Positions 46,714-55,643 of a DNA stretch of 64,000 nt are shown here, one piece after another. Both the position numbers and the translations under genes were made by a program. The notes beneath the pieces are model-generated. The model did no database searches. It was given only the letters and a program-made list of their open reading frames with translations, and had not been told where the DNA came from. Source of the DNA: Luteimonas abyssi (lineage in GTDB: Bacteria > Pseudomonadota > Gammaproteobacteria > Xanthomonadales > Xanthomonadaceae); the NCBI RefSeq assembly GCF_001482195.1, contig NZ_KQ759763.1, positions 916,510 to 980,509 on the forward strand, in the 5' to 3' direction. How positions within the stretch are numbered: the first letter of the stretch is position 1; each line of letters opens with the position of its first letter.

Positions 46714-48042
46714 TCAATGGGACGGACTCTCGACCCCGACGTCGTGCTCGATCCGCCGGTGCGCGCGTCCGAGCATCAAGCCGTTGAGCGCCCAGCCGGC
46801 AGCGATGCCGGCGCCGATCAGCATGGCGATGGCGGGATGCTGCGTCACGCTGTCGATACCGGCCTTGACCCAGCCGCTCACCGCATCCGCGCCGCGGTAG
46901 ACCACGGTGTCGTTGAAGTTCTTGGCGCGATACTTGGCGTCGGGTGCCAGCACCGAGTACAGCATTTCCCGACCCGGCCGTACGAAGCCGTATTCGCCGG
47001 CGCGGCGGGCGACCATGACCACCGCCAGCACCGCGAACGTGGGTGCGAACGCCAGCCACAGGAAGCCTGCAGCGGTGATCAGCGGCACCAGCACCAGCAG
47101 CACGCCGACGCCGAGACGCCCGGCGATGCGTCCGGTGACGAACAGCTGGGCGAGGATGGACAGCGCCTGCACGATGGCGTCGATCAGGCCGAACACGCGG
47201 GTCTGGTCGGTGGGGTCCGGAAACGCGGCCTCGACCAGCCGCGCCTGCTCGAAGTAGAGAAACGTGCTGACGCTGGCCAGGAACAGCATGAACAGCGCAA
47301 TTCCCAGCAGATAGGGCGACCGCAGCACGTCGACGGCACCCGCGAACGGATGCCCGCCCAGCGGCCGTTGCCGTTGCGTGGCGGCGTCGGCGGGCATCGG
47401 GTTGCGATCGCGCCAGCGGTGGATCGCCCACGCCATCGCTGCGGACGCCAGCAGCAGCGCCGCGGACAGGAACAACAGGCCGGCATGCCCGATGGGCCCG
47501 ACCAGGGCGATGCCGAGCAGGGGGCCGGTCAACCCGCCGAGACTGGCGCCGGCTGCCATCAATGCGAACAGGCGTTTGCCCTGCGCCGCGGAGAAAACAT
47601 CGACCAGCACGCTCCAGGCCACCGAGATGGCGATCATGTTGAACACCGACAGCCAGACGTAGAACGTGCGCGCGATCCAGACGTTGTCGGGGGCGACGAC
47701 GAAACCGGCGCCGAACAACGCGAGATTGGCGGCGAAGAACCCGTACACCCAGTACAGGATCCGCCGTCGCTGCGCGCGTCCGGCGAGCCACCCGAACAGC
47801 GGCATCGCCGCCAGGGTCGCGAAGAAGGTGGCGGTGAACAGCCACTGCAAGTTGTCCACGCCGCCGGCGATCCCCATGGTCTCGCGCACCGGGCGCAACA
47901 TGAAATAGCCGGCGAACAGCAGGAAGAACATGGCGAAGCCGGCCGCGACCGCGCCGGTTTCGCCGTGGCGGACATCGAACAGGCGCGCGAGGCGGCCTGT
48001 CGGGCGGTCGTGGGACGGGGAGGTCCCGGAGGTGGGCGGCAT
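46714..48042 (-). CDS. MFS-like NTP/NDP exchange transporter (ATP/ADP translocase family)
   Basis: 442-aa inner-membrane protein with about 12 helices. The motifs AMFFLLFAGYFMLRPVRETMGI, RRILYWVYGFFAANLALFG, FSAAQGKRLFALMAAGASLGGLTGPLLG and RPGREMLYSVLAPDAKYRAKNF (each listed up to 20 residues) relate it to the Npt/TLC nucleotide translocase-like proteins found in free-living xanthomonads. True ATP/ADP exchange has been shown only in parasites and plastids, so the substrate is uncertain. Confidence 0.8.
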   Translation of the reverse strand: MPPTSGTSPSHDRPTGRLARLFDVRHGETGAVAAGFAMFFLLFAGYFMLRPVRETMGIAGGVDNLQWLFTATFFATLAAMPLFGWLAGRAQRRRILYWVYGFFAANLALFGAGFVVAPDNVWIARTFYVWLSVFNMIAISVAWSVLVDVFSAAQGKRLFALMAAGASLGGLTGPLLGIALVGPIGHAGLLFLSAALLLASAAMAWAIHRWRDRNPMPADAATQRQRPLGGHPFAGAVDVLRSPYLLGIALFMLFLASVSTFLYFEQARLVEAAFPDPTDQTRVFGLIDAIVQALSILAQLFVTGRIAGRLGVGVLLVLVPLITAAGFLWLAFAPTFAVLAVVMVARRAGEYGFVRPGREMLYSVLAPDAKYRAKNFNDTVVYRGADAVSGWVKAGIDSVTQHPAIAMLIGAGIAAGWALNGLMLGRAHRRIEHDVGVESPSH

Positions 48043-48278
48043 GCGAACTCCAGTGAGGCCGTGGGTCGTGTGCGGACGGGACGCCTACGTCCTCCGGACA
48101 GCGCCGGCGCGGGTGCCGGCGGGCGCACCTGCGGGCACCCGCCTTTCCGGACGCGGCCCGGGCACGGCGTGTCGTCCGGCAACGGTCCGACCCGGCCGGT
48201 CCGGCATGCCCGACCGGCCATGCCGGGCATCACGCTAGGCGTGACGGATCGGGTGTCGCCTTCAGGCGGGCGCGACGA

Positions 48279-49265
48279 TCAACCGAACAGGGCGACGAGC
48301 TCGTCCTGTTGCGCCCGGCTGAGCAGTTCGCCGTGGCCGGCCTGCAGATTGTCGGTCTGGCGATCGGGCTTGCCGGTGGCCGGGATCACCGCGGTGACCG
48401 CGGGATGGCTGATCGCGAACTTGAGGAACATCTGCGCCCACGAGGTGATGCCCAGTTCCGCCGCCCAGCCCGGCAGCGTCTTGCCTTGCGCTTCGGCGAA
48501 CAGCTTGCCGTCGTCGAACGCGCGGTTGATCAGCACCGCCACGCCGAGTTCCTGTGCCGCCGGCAGCAGCGACTGCGCGGCCTGCGGCGCGTTGACCGAA
48601 TAGTTGATCTGGATGAAGTCGGGTTTCTCGGCGCGCATGATGCGTTCGAGGTCGGCGTGGCCCCGCTCGAGATAGTGGGTCAGGCCGATGTACTTCGTGG
48701 CGCCCTGTTCCTTGAGCTCGCGCGCGTACGGCAGCGCGATCTCCCATTCGCGCAGGTTATGGACCTGCAGCAGTTCGACGTGGTCGGTGCGCAGGCGGCG
48801 CAGGGTCTCGGCCCACTGCGCCTCCATCGCCTCGCGGCTGTCCTCGGCGATCTTGGTGGCGAGGAAGCAGCGGTCGCGCCAGCCGCCGGATTCGAGCAGC
48901 GCACCGAGCACCTCGTCGGCATTGGTGTAGTTGGGCGAGGTGTCGAAGACGGTGCCGCCGCCTTCGAAGAACACGCGGATGGTTTCTTCCAGCGTGTTGT
49001 AGTCGGCGGAGCCCAGCGGCACCTCGTAGCTGCCGCTGGTGCCGGCGCCGATCACCGGTACCTGCTCGCCGGTGGCCGGGATCGCGCGGGTGATGAGGCT
49101 GCCGCTGGCCGGTGCCTGCGCCGGTGCGGTGGCGGCGGGTGCGGCATCGCCGGCGCCTGCGGCGGGCGGCGGCGCGCCGTTGCGGCTGCAGGCGGCGAGC
49201 GGGGCCAGGGCGAGGCCGGTGGCGGCGAGTGAGGCGGTGGTCAGGAAGTCGCGGCGCGTACGCAT
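48279..49265 (-). CDS. Tat-exported aldo/keto reductase (lipoprotein-like)
   Basis: 328-aa protein. The N-terminus MRTRRDFLTTASLAATGLAL has a twin-arginine motif (RRDFLTT), and the following LAACS is a lipobox, so it may be a Tat-exported lipoprotein. A Pro/Ala-rich linker leads to an aldo/keto reductase domain (VIGAGTSGSYEVPLG, FDTSPNYTNADEVLG, HVELLQVHNLREWE, AISHPAVTAVIPATGKPDR). The usual YGxxE and lysine regions are modified (SPNYTNADEVLG, ATKIAED). Substrate unknown. The start at 49265 fits the Tat signal. Confidence 0.87.
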   Translation of the reverse strand: MRTRRDFLTTASLAATGLALAPLAACSRNGAPPPAAGAGDAAPAATAPAQAPASGSLITRAIPATGEQVPVIGAGTSGSYEVPLGSADYNTLEETIRVFFEGGGTVFDTSPNYTNADEVLGALLESGGWRDRCFLATKIAEDSREAMEAQWAETLRRLRTDHVELLQVHNLREWEIALPYARELKEQGATKYIGLTHYLERGHADLERIMRAEKPDFIQINYSVNAPQAAQSLLPAAQELGVAVLINRAFDDGKLFAEAQGKTLPGWAAELGITSWAQMFLKFAISHPAVTAVIPATGKPDRQTDNLQAGHGELLSRAQQDELVALFG

Positions 49266-49386
49266 GGAGTGGGCTCCGGTGACGGGTCGTGCCCCGATCA
49301 TAGTGGCATCGGTGGGAGCGGTCCCTTTCCCGGCGTCCGGACATGGTCGACGCGTGCCGAAGGCGCCGCGCCCGCGCCTCTCCGGC

Positions 49387-50172
<786 letters not shown>

Positions 50173-50257
50173 GGGCCGGTCGTCCTCGCGGCGCGCTGGC
50201 GGGCCACCTTCCCCCGGCCCGGTATGGACGCCTCGATGGCGAGGGTGGAGGTCGGTC

Positions 50258-51325
50258 TCACATCGCGCTCCGGCGGCGCAGCACCAGCCACAGGAAGAAC
50301 GGCGCACCCAGTGCGGCCGAGAACAGGCCCAGCGGAATCTCCGACGGCGGATCGAGACTGCGCGCGGCGGTGTCGGCGATCACGATCAGCAGCCCGCCCG
50401 CCACCGCCGACAGCGGCAGCAGCCAGCGGTGGCCCGGACCGGCGAGCAGGCGCACGAAGTGCGGCACCACCAGGCCGACGAAGCCGACCACGCCGGCGAA
50501 CGCCACCGCCGAACCCACCAGAAGTGCGCACACCGCGATCAGGGCCGCGCGGGTGCGTTTCACATCCAGGCCGATGTGCTGCGCCTGGCGTTCGCCCAGC
50601 GCCAGCATGTCCAGCGGCGTGGCGAGCAGGCGCAGGGCGACCGCGCCGACGGCGAACGCCGGCAGCGCGGCGAGCGCCGAGGTCCAGTTGGCCATCGACA
50701 GCGAACCCATCTGCCAGAACACCAGCGATTGCAGATCGTCGGCATCGGCGATGTAGGTGAAGAAGCCGATCGCCGACGAGCACGCCGCGGCGATGGCGAT
50801 ACCGACCAGCAGCAGGGTCGCGGTGCCGCTGCCGCGGTCGGGCCGTGCCAGCAGGTAGATCAGCGTGGTGGTGGCCGCGCCACCGGCGAAGGCGGCGAAC
50901 GGGATCGTCCACATGCCGAAGGTGGTGATGCCCAGCACGATCGCGGCCACCGCACCGAGCGCGGCACCGTGGGTGACGCCGACGATGCCGGGGTCGGCGA
51001 GCGGATTGCCGAACAGGCCCTGCAGGCCGGCACCGGCCATCGCCAGCGACGCGCCCACCAGCACCGCCAGCAACGCGCGCGGCACGCGCAGGTTCCAGAC
51101 CACGGAGATGTCGCGTTGGCTCAGCGCACCGGCATCCGCCAGACCGATCTTGTGCGCGATCACGTGGAGGACGTCGCCGGGGGGAATGCGCAGCGGACCG
51201 ATGCCGAACGACAGCACGATCACCAGCGCCAGCACGGCGACCCCACCCACGAACAGCAGCCCGCCGGGCGGTCGCCGGACGAGGCCGGAGCGGCGGGTCC
51301 GCATGCGACCGGTGTCGGCGCTCAT
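50258..51325 (-). CDS. hmuU: ABC transporter permease, FecCD/HmuU-type
   Basis: 355-aa permease with about ten helices. FecCD-family motifs: LRVPRALLAVLVGASLAMAGAGLQGLFGNPLADPGIVGVTHGA (diagnostic core GLFGNPLADPGIVGVTHGAA) and GVVGFVGLVVPHFVRLLAGPGH (C-terminal coupling region). The ATG at 51325 overlaps the stop of the binding-protein gene (ATGA), so the two are translationally coupled. The open frame extends upstream to 51634 inside the neighbour and was not used. Confidence 0.92.
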   Translation of the reverse strand: MSADTGRMRTRRSGLVRRPPGGLLFVGGVAVLALVIVLSFGIGPLRIPPGDVLHVIAHKIGLADAGALSQRDISVVWNLRVPRALLAVLVGASLAMAGAGLQGLFGNPLADPGIVGVTHGAALGAVAAIVLGITTFGMWTIPFAAFAGGAATTTLIYLLARPDRGSGTATLLLVGIAIAAACSSAIGFFTYIADADDLQSLVFWQMGSLSMANWTSALAALPAFAVGAVALRLLATPLDMLALGERQAQHIGLDVKRTRAALIAVCALLVGSAVAFAGVVGFVGLVVPHFVRLLAGPGHRWLLPLSAVAGGLLIVIADTAARSLDPPSEIPLGLFSAALGAPFFLWLVLRRRSAM

Positions 51326-52551
51326 GCGCCGGGTGCGGGTGCGGCCGGCATATGGGGCGGGGTGCCGGGCGCTGCCGAGGACGTGCCGGACGCTGGGGAA
51401 GCGCGGTCTCGGGTCGCGACCGCGCGTGCGGTCGACGCGACGGGCATGACCGGGGACGGCCGCACCGCGGCATGCGCGTCGAGTTCGTCGGCCAGTTCGG
51501 CCAGGTGACTGGCCAGTGCGATCGCGGCGGTGCCACCGGCGATGCTGCTGACCTTCAGCTGGGTGTCGGGCATCACCCAGACGCGCTCGGCGAGACCGGC
51601 CGGCGTCTGCCGCAGCGTCGGGTAGGCCGCCCACAGGCCGTCCTCGCCGCCGAACACGCGCATGTCGTCCTCGCTGACCAGGATCACCTCCGGTGCGGCG
51701 GCGACGATGCCCTCGTTGCTGAGCTGCGAGTAATTGGCCACCCGTGCCTCGTCGCCGACGTTGATGCCGCCGGCCAGGCGGATCAGCCCGGCGGCCGCGG
51801 TATCGGCGCCGCCGACGGCCGGCGCACCGCCGCCGCCGGTGGCCGAGACGTGGATCACCCGGGGCGCGCGCGAAATGCCCGCGGCGATGACCTTGGCCTG
51901 ATCGAGCTGTTGCCGCACCTTCGCGGCGAGCGTTTCGCCTTCGTCGGCGTGGCCGAACACGGCGGCGAGCTTGCGGACCTTGTCGGGCGCGGGCTGCAGT
52001 TCGTCGACGATCACCAGCGGCAATCCGGCATCGCGCAGCGGCTGTGCGAGCTTGCCGTGGCGGCGCAGGCTGTTGCCCACGAACAGGGTGCCGTCGAGGC
52101 TGAGCACGCCTTCCACGCCCGTGGTGCGGTTGAACAGGAAGTGGTGCTGCGCGGCGCGCGCGCTGGCGCTGACCGCATTGGTGGGTGCGGCGAAGACCTG
52201 GTCGGACAACCCCAGCGCATCCATGACCATCACGATGTCGTCGTTGCCGACGATGGTGCGCGAGGTGTCGGTGACGACGACTTCGACCCCGTCATCGGAG
52301 CGCACGGTCGCCGGCAGATCCTGCGTGGACCGCGCCACACGCGGAATGTCGGCGCCGGCGACCTGGCGCCAACCGCCACCGGGTGCCTGCGCCGACGTCG
52401 CAGCGTGCGACGGGGGGCCGCCCGGCGTTGCGGCCGCCGTGGACGCCGCGTCGCTCTGGGTCGCACGTTCGGAGCCCGTGTCGGGTGCCGTCGGCGAGCA
52501 CGCCGCCAGCAGCACGGCCAGCGTCGCGGCGAGCGGCGCGGTCCGCCGCAT
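51322..52551 (-). CDS. hmuT: ABC transporter substrate-binding lipoprotein, HmuT-like
   Basis: 409-aa periplasmic binding protein. The signal MRRTAPLAATLAVLLAACS ends in a lipobox. After an Ala/Ser-rich spacer comes a helical-backbone binding fold (TIVGNDDIVMVMDALGLSDQ, TGVEGVLSLDGTLFVGNSLR, EGIVAAAPEVILVSEDDM). The N-terminal lobe has no tyrosine, unlike the heme-binding HmuT/PhuT proteins, but has a HH pair. The C-terminus is an extra Pro/Ala/Ser-rich tail of about 50 residues. The ATG at 52632 is an alternative start that would bury the signal. Confidence 0.85.
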   Translation of the reverse strand: MRRTAPLAATLAVLLAACSPTAPDTGSERATQSDAASTAAATPGGPPSHAATSAQAPGGGWRQVAGADIPRVARSTQDLPATVRSDDGVEVVVTDTSRTIVGNDDIVMVMDALGLSDQVFAAPTNAVSASARAAQHHFLFNRTTGVEGVLSLDGTLFVGNSLRRHGKLAQPLRDAGLPLVIVDELQPAPDKVRKLAAVFGHADEGETLAAKVRQQLDQAKVIAAGISRAPRVIHVSATGGGGAPAVGGADTAAAGLIRLAGGINVGDEARVANYSQLSNEGIVAAAPEVILVSEDDMRVFGGEDGLWAAYPTLRQTPAGLAERVWVMPDTQLKVSSIAGGTAAIALASHLAELADELDAHAAVRPSPVMPVASTARAVATRDRASPASGTSSAAPGTPPHMPAAPAPGA

Positions 52552-52660
52552 GTGCCTGCCGGCGGCCCTGGCGTCGGCACCATCGGCAGGGGCGTGCAGG
52601 ACGTGGGGAGGCGAAAGGGGACGGTCGGGCATCGGAGTTTCCAGCAGCGGAGCAAAGCAA

Positions 52661-52691
52661 CACCGGCCGGGCGCGAGCGCCTCGGCCGGTG
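52661..52691 (-). terminator. Hairpin between the beta-propeller gene and hmuT
   Basis: Inverted repeat caccggccg / cggccggtg around a GC-rich loop, 14 bp below the propeller stop. On the minus strand it is followed by ttgctttgct. Possibly a leaky terminator that lowers expression of hmuTUV relative to the upstream genes. Confidence 0.45.
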
Positions 52692-52705
52692 CGTCGGGGC
52701 CGATC

Positions 52706-54118
52706 TTAACGGGCCTTCGGGGTGATGCGACGGATGTGGTCGCCCTGCGGGTCGTCGCTGCCACGCGCCTTGTTCACCGCGTACACGTGTCCGCGGCCGT
52801 CGGCGAAGGTGTGGTTCGGGAACGTGCCGCCCTCCAGGTTGGCCACGATCTGCCCGTCGCCGTTCACGACGGTGATCGTGCCGGCGCCGCGGTTGGGCAC
52901 GTAGGCCAGCTTCGACACCGGGTCGAAGCTGACGTTGAGCGCACCCGCGCCCACGTACACGTCGTGCAGCACGTCGCCGCTGGCGATGTCGACGATCAGC
53001 AGGTTGTCGCTGCCCTGCGAGGCGACGAACAGGCGCCCGGTCTCGGTGTCGACGGCTGCGCCGGAGGCGGCCGACGCGCCCGGCAGGCGGAACACCCGGT
53101 CCACGGTGCCGGTGGCGGTATCGATCACCGCAGCCTCGTTGGTGGTCATGCTCACGGTGTAGAGCTTGCCGCGACCGTCCAGCGCGAGGCTCATCGCGTT
53201 GAACGTGCCGCCGCGCACGCCGGACTCGATCACCACGTCGGGCAGCTGTTCCAGGGTCCGGGCGTCGAACGCGGCCAGCGTGTTGTCGCCGAACGCCGAG
53301 GCGTAGACACGGCCCGTGCCGGGATCGACGATGACGTCGCGCGCATGCGCCGCCGCGCCGACGTCGTACTGGCGCACCAGCGACAGATCGGACTGGCGGT
53401 ACACCGCCACGGTGTCCTCGCGGGTGTTGGTGACCCAGACGTTGCCGTTGGCGTCGTCCACGCCCACGCCGTAGACGGCGAACACGCGCTGGTCGTCGTG
53501 GCCCGGGATCTGCGCCGGGGTGATGCGGGCGACGATCTCCAGCGATTGCGGGTCCACCTTCACCAGCTCGGAACGGGTGACCGGCGGGCGGCCGACGGCG
53601 GAGGTGACGAACAGGGCGTCGCTCGCGGCGCTGTAGGCGACCTGGTACAGGCCGGGCACGAGCGGCTCGGCGGCAGCGTCGAAGCGGTCCTGCCCGGACA
53701 GCGGCACATCCTTCGAGATCTTCAGATCGAACACGGCCGCGGCATCCGGATTGGCGACGCGCACGACCACCGGGTGACGGCCGGCGACCGCATCGGCGGG
53801 GATATCGAGCGTGGCCTTGAAAGCGCCTTCGGCATCGGCGACGTAGGGCCGTGCGTTGAGCACGGTCTCGCCGCGCAGCAGGGTGATCGACTGGCCCGGG
53901 GCGAACCCGCTGCCGGCGATCTCGGCCTGGGTGCCCGGCAGCACCACCGCGCTGGCGGCGCGGACGCTGCCGTTGAAGTCGGGATCGGGGGCGCCGAACA
54001 CCTGCGCACCGGCGACGCCAGTGGCCAGCGACAGCGCCAGGCCGAGGACGGCCAGACGCAGGGGCATGCCCCGTCGCGGGCGCGGGGTGCGGGTGGATCG
54101 GGACTGCAGGCTCTTCAT
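52706..54118 (-). CDS. Exported YncE-like beta-propeller protein with N-terminal Ig-like domain
   Basis: 470-aa exported protein. Signal peptide ends SLATGVAGAQ. Residues about 40-125 look like an IPT/Ig-type domain (VVLPGTQAEIAGSGFAPGQS, ATLDIPADAVAGRHPVVVRV), followed by about seven repeats of beta-propeller blades, such as FAVYGVGVDDANGNVWVTNT, DVIVDPGTGRVYASAFGDNT and NVSFDPVSKLAYVPNRGAGT. In E. coli yncE is iron-repressed and next to a TonB receptor gene, yncD, so the association with iron uptake recurs. Activity unknown; a binding or surface role is inferred. It lies 139 bp after the methyltransferase gene. Confidence 0.82.
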   Translation of the reverse strand: MKSLQSRSTRTPRPRRGMPLRLAVLGLALSLATGVAGAQVFGAPDPDFNGSVRAASAVVLPGTQAEIAGSGFAPGQSITLLRGETVLNARPYVADAEGAFKATLDIPADAVAGRHPVVVRVANPDAAAVFDLKISKDVPLSGQDRFDAAAEPLVPGLYQVAYSAASDALFVTSAVGRPPVTRSELVKVDPQSLEIVARITPAQIPGHDDQRVFAVYGVGVDDANGNVWVTNTREDTVAVYRQSDLSLVRQYDVGAAAHARDVIVDPGTGRVYASAFGDNTLAAFDARTLEQLPDVVIESGVRGGTFNAMSLALDGRGKLYTVSMTTNEAAVIDTATGTVDRVFRLPGASAASGAAVDTETGRLFVASQGSDNLLIVDIASGDVLHDVYVGAGALNVSFDPVSKLAYVPNRGAGTITVVNGDGQIVANLEGGTFPNHTFADGRGHVYAVNKARGSDDPQGDHIRRITPKAR

Positions 54119-54202
54119 GACGGACTCCTTGCGAAAGGGACACCGGCCGCTCGACGGGCCGGACGGACATGCCTGGGGTGAGCTGCCCGACGGGCACGCG
54201 AC

Positions 54203-54228
54203 GGCGCGTCCGGACATCCGGACGCGCC
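54203..54228. terminator. Hairpin in the methyltransferase-propeller gap
   Basis: 11-bp perfect stem ggcgcgtccgg / ccggacgcgcc with a 4-base loop, 29 bp after the methyltransferase stop. No T-run. It could attenuate read-through or protect the upstream transcript. Confidence 0.5.
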
Positions 54229-54257
54229 TGCCTGGGCGATGGGGGTGGCGGGCGCCG

Positions 54258-55643
54258 TCATCGCGGCGCCCCCGATGGATGCGATGGATGCGGCGCCCGC
54301 GCGGCGCCGGCGGGCACGGCGGTGCCGGCCGCGGGCAGCCGCTGGAGGCCGTCCGCCGGTGCGGATGGCGCGCGCATCGCGAACGCATGAGACATGTCGG
54401 CCGTATCGGCGGCGGCGTGCAGCGGGTGCACGTGGCCGGCCCACATCAGCAACTGCAGCACCTGGTTCAGCAGGCCGGGCGCTTCGGCGAACGGCGGCAG
54501 CCGGCGCAGCGCCTCGAACCGCTGCGGGCCGTCGGCCAGCGCGCGCAGCACCGGGCCGACCCAGCCGCCGGGCGCGTCGACCGGGCCGATCCGGGTGTCC
54601 AGGCGCAGGCCGTGGTCGGCGGCGGCCGGAGCGCCGGGCAGCGCGGCGAAGCGCAGCGCGTCGAGGGCGGCCAGGTGCGCGACCGGGTCGAGCCGGTGCG
54701 GCGCATCCGCACCGGGCTGGACGCGCTGGAACAGATCCCGGCGCAGGCTCTGGTTGCGCGCGAGATCGCGCGCGGTCTCGGCCAGCGGGCCAGGGGGCAG
54801 CGTGCGCAGGTGGGGCTGCAGCGCGGCCGGCACCGACAGCGCGTCGATGTTCTCGATCGGCGTGGCGCTGCCGATGAAGGCGCACCCGGTGCCGGCGAAC
54901 GCGCGGATCGTGTCGGCGGCGTGCTGCGGCTGCCAGTGCGCGCCGAGGAACTCGTGGACCAGGTAGGCCGGGGACTCGCGCTCCATCGCCTCCAGCTGGC
55001 GCAATGCGCCGGGATGCTCGGCGAAGAAGCCGGCACCGGCATCGGCGAGCGCACGCAGCAGGCCCAGGGCCTGGCGCACGCGCGTTTCCGGGTCGCCCTC
55101 GAGGTGGCGCGCGGCCTCGGCGAGCAGGCGCTGCGCGCCTTGCAGCGGCGACGCGCCGGGGTGGCTCATGTAGCCCACCGCGACCAGGCCGCCAGGCGCC
55201 AGCCGCGCCTGCAGCAGGGCGAGGATGGCCGCGCGCACGGTCGCGTCCACCCAGGCCCAGACGCCGTGCAGGACGACGAAATCGAACGGCGCGCCGTCGC
55301 GCAACGCGGGATCGCGCAGGTCCGCCTCGACGAACGCCAGGTTCTCCAGGCCGTCGTCCGCGGCCGCGGCCCGGGCGCGTGCGATCTGCGCGGCGTCCAT
55401 GTCGATCGCGGTGAAGTGCCCCGTCGGGTTGCAGGCGGCGGCGACGCGCGCGGTCAGGCCGGCGCCGCAGCCCAGCTCGCACCAGCGGTAGGGCCGCGAC
55501 GGGTCGGGCGCGGCGTGGCCGAGCGCGGTGGCGGTGGCGTGCAGCCACAGCGGCATCTGCTCGCGATGGAAATGCGGCGGATAGGCGACGCCGCCGACGA
55601 GGTCGTCGGCGGAGGCGTCGATGGCCGCCGCATAAGCGTTCAT
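54258..55643 (-). CDS. Class I SAM-dependent methyltransferase with regulatory domain
   Basis: 461-aa cytosolic protein. SAM-binding motif I is WCELGCGAGLT (54-64), with the following DMDAAQIARARA and DFVVLHGVWAWVDATVR motifs. After about residue 215 comes a long helical part (ESPAYLVHEFLGAHWQPQHA, ENIDALSVPAALQPHLR) that matches the methyltransferase regulatory-domain type. Its start overlaps the esterase stop (ATGA), so it is translationally coupled to siderophore processing. No siderophore methylation is established for such genes; substrate unknown. The C-terminal 30 residues are Pro/Ala-rich. Confidence 0.85.
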   Translation of the reverse strand: MNAYAAAIDASADDLVGGVAYPPHFHREQMPLWLHATATALGHAAPDPSRPYRWCELGCGAGLTARVAAACNPTGHFTAIDMDAAQIARARAAAADDGLENLAFVEADLRDPALRDGAPFDFVVLHGVWAWVDATVRAAILALLQARLAPGGLVAVGYMSHPGASPLQGAQRLLAEAARHLEGDPETRVRQALGLLRALADAGAGFFAEHPGALRQLEAMERESPAYLVHEFLGAHWQPQHAADTIRAFAGTGCAFIGSATPIENIDALSVPAALQPHLRTLPPGPLAETARDLARNQSLRRDLFQRVQPGADAPHRLDPVAHLAALDALRFAALPGAPAAADHGLRLDTRIGPVDAPGGWVGPVLRALADGPQRFEALRRLPPFAEAPGLLNQVLQLLMWAGHVHPLHAAADTADMSHAFAMRAPSAPADGLQRLPAAGTAVPAGAARAPHPSHPSGAPR

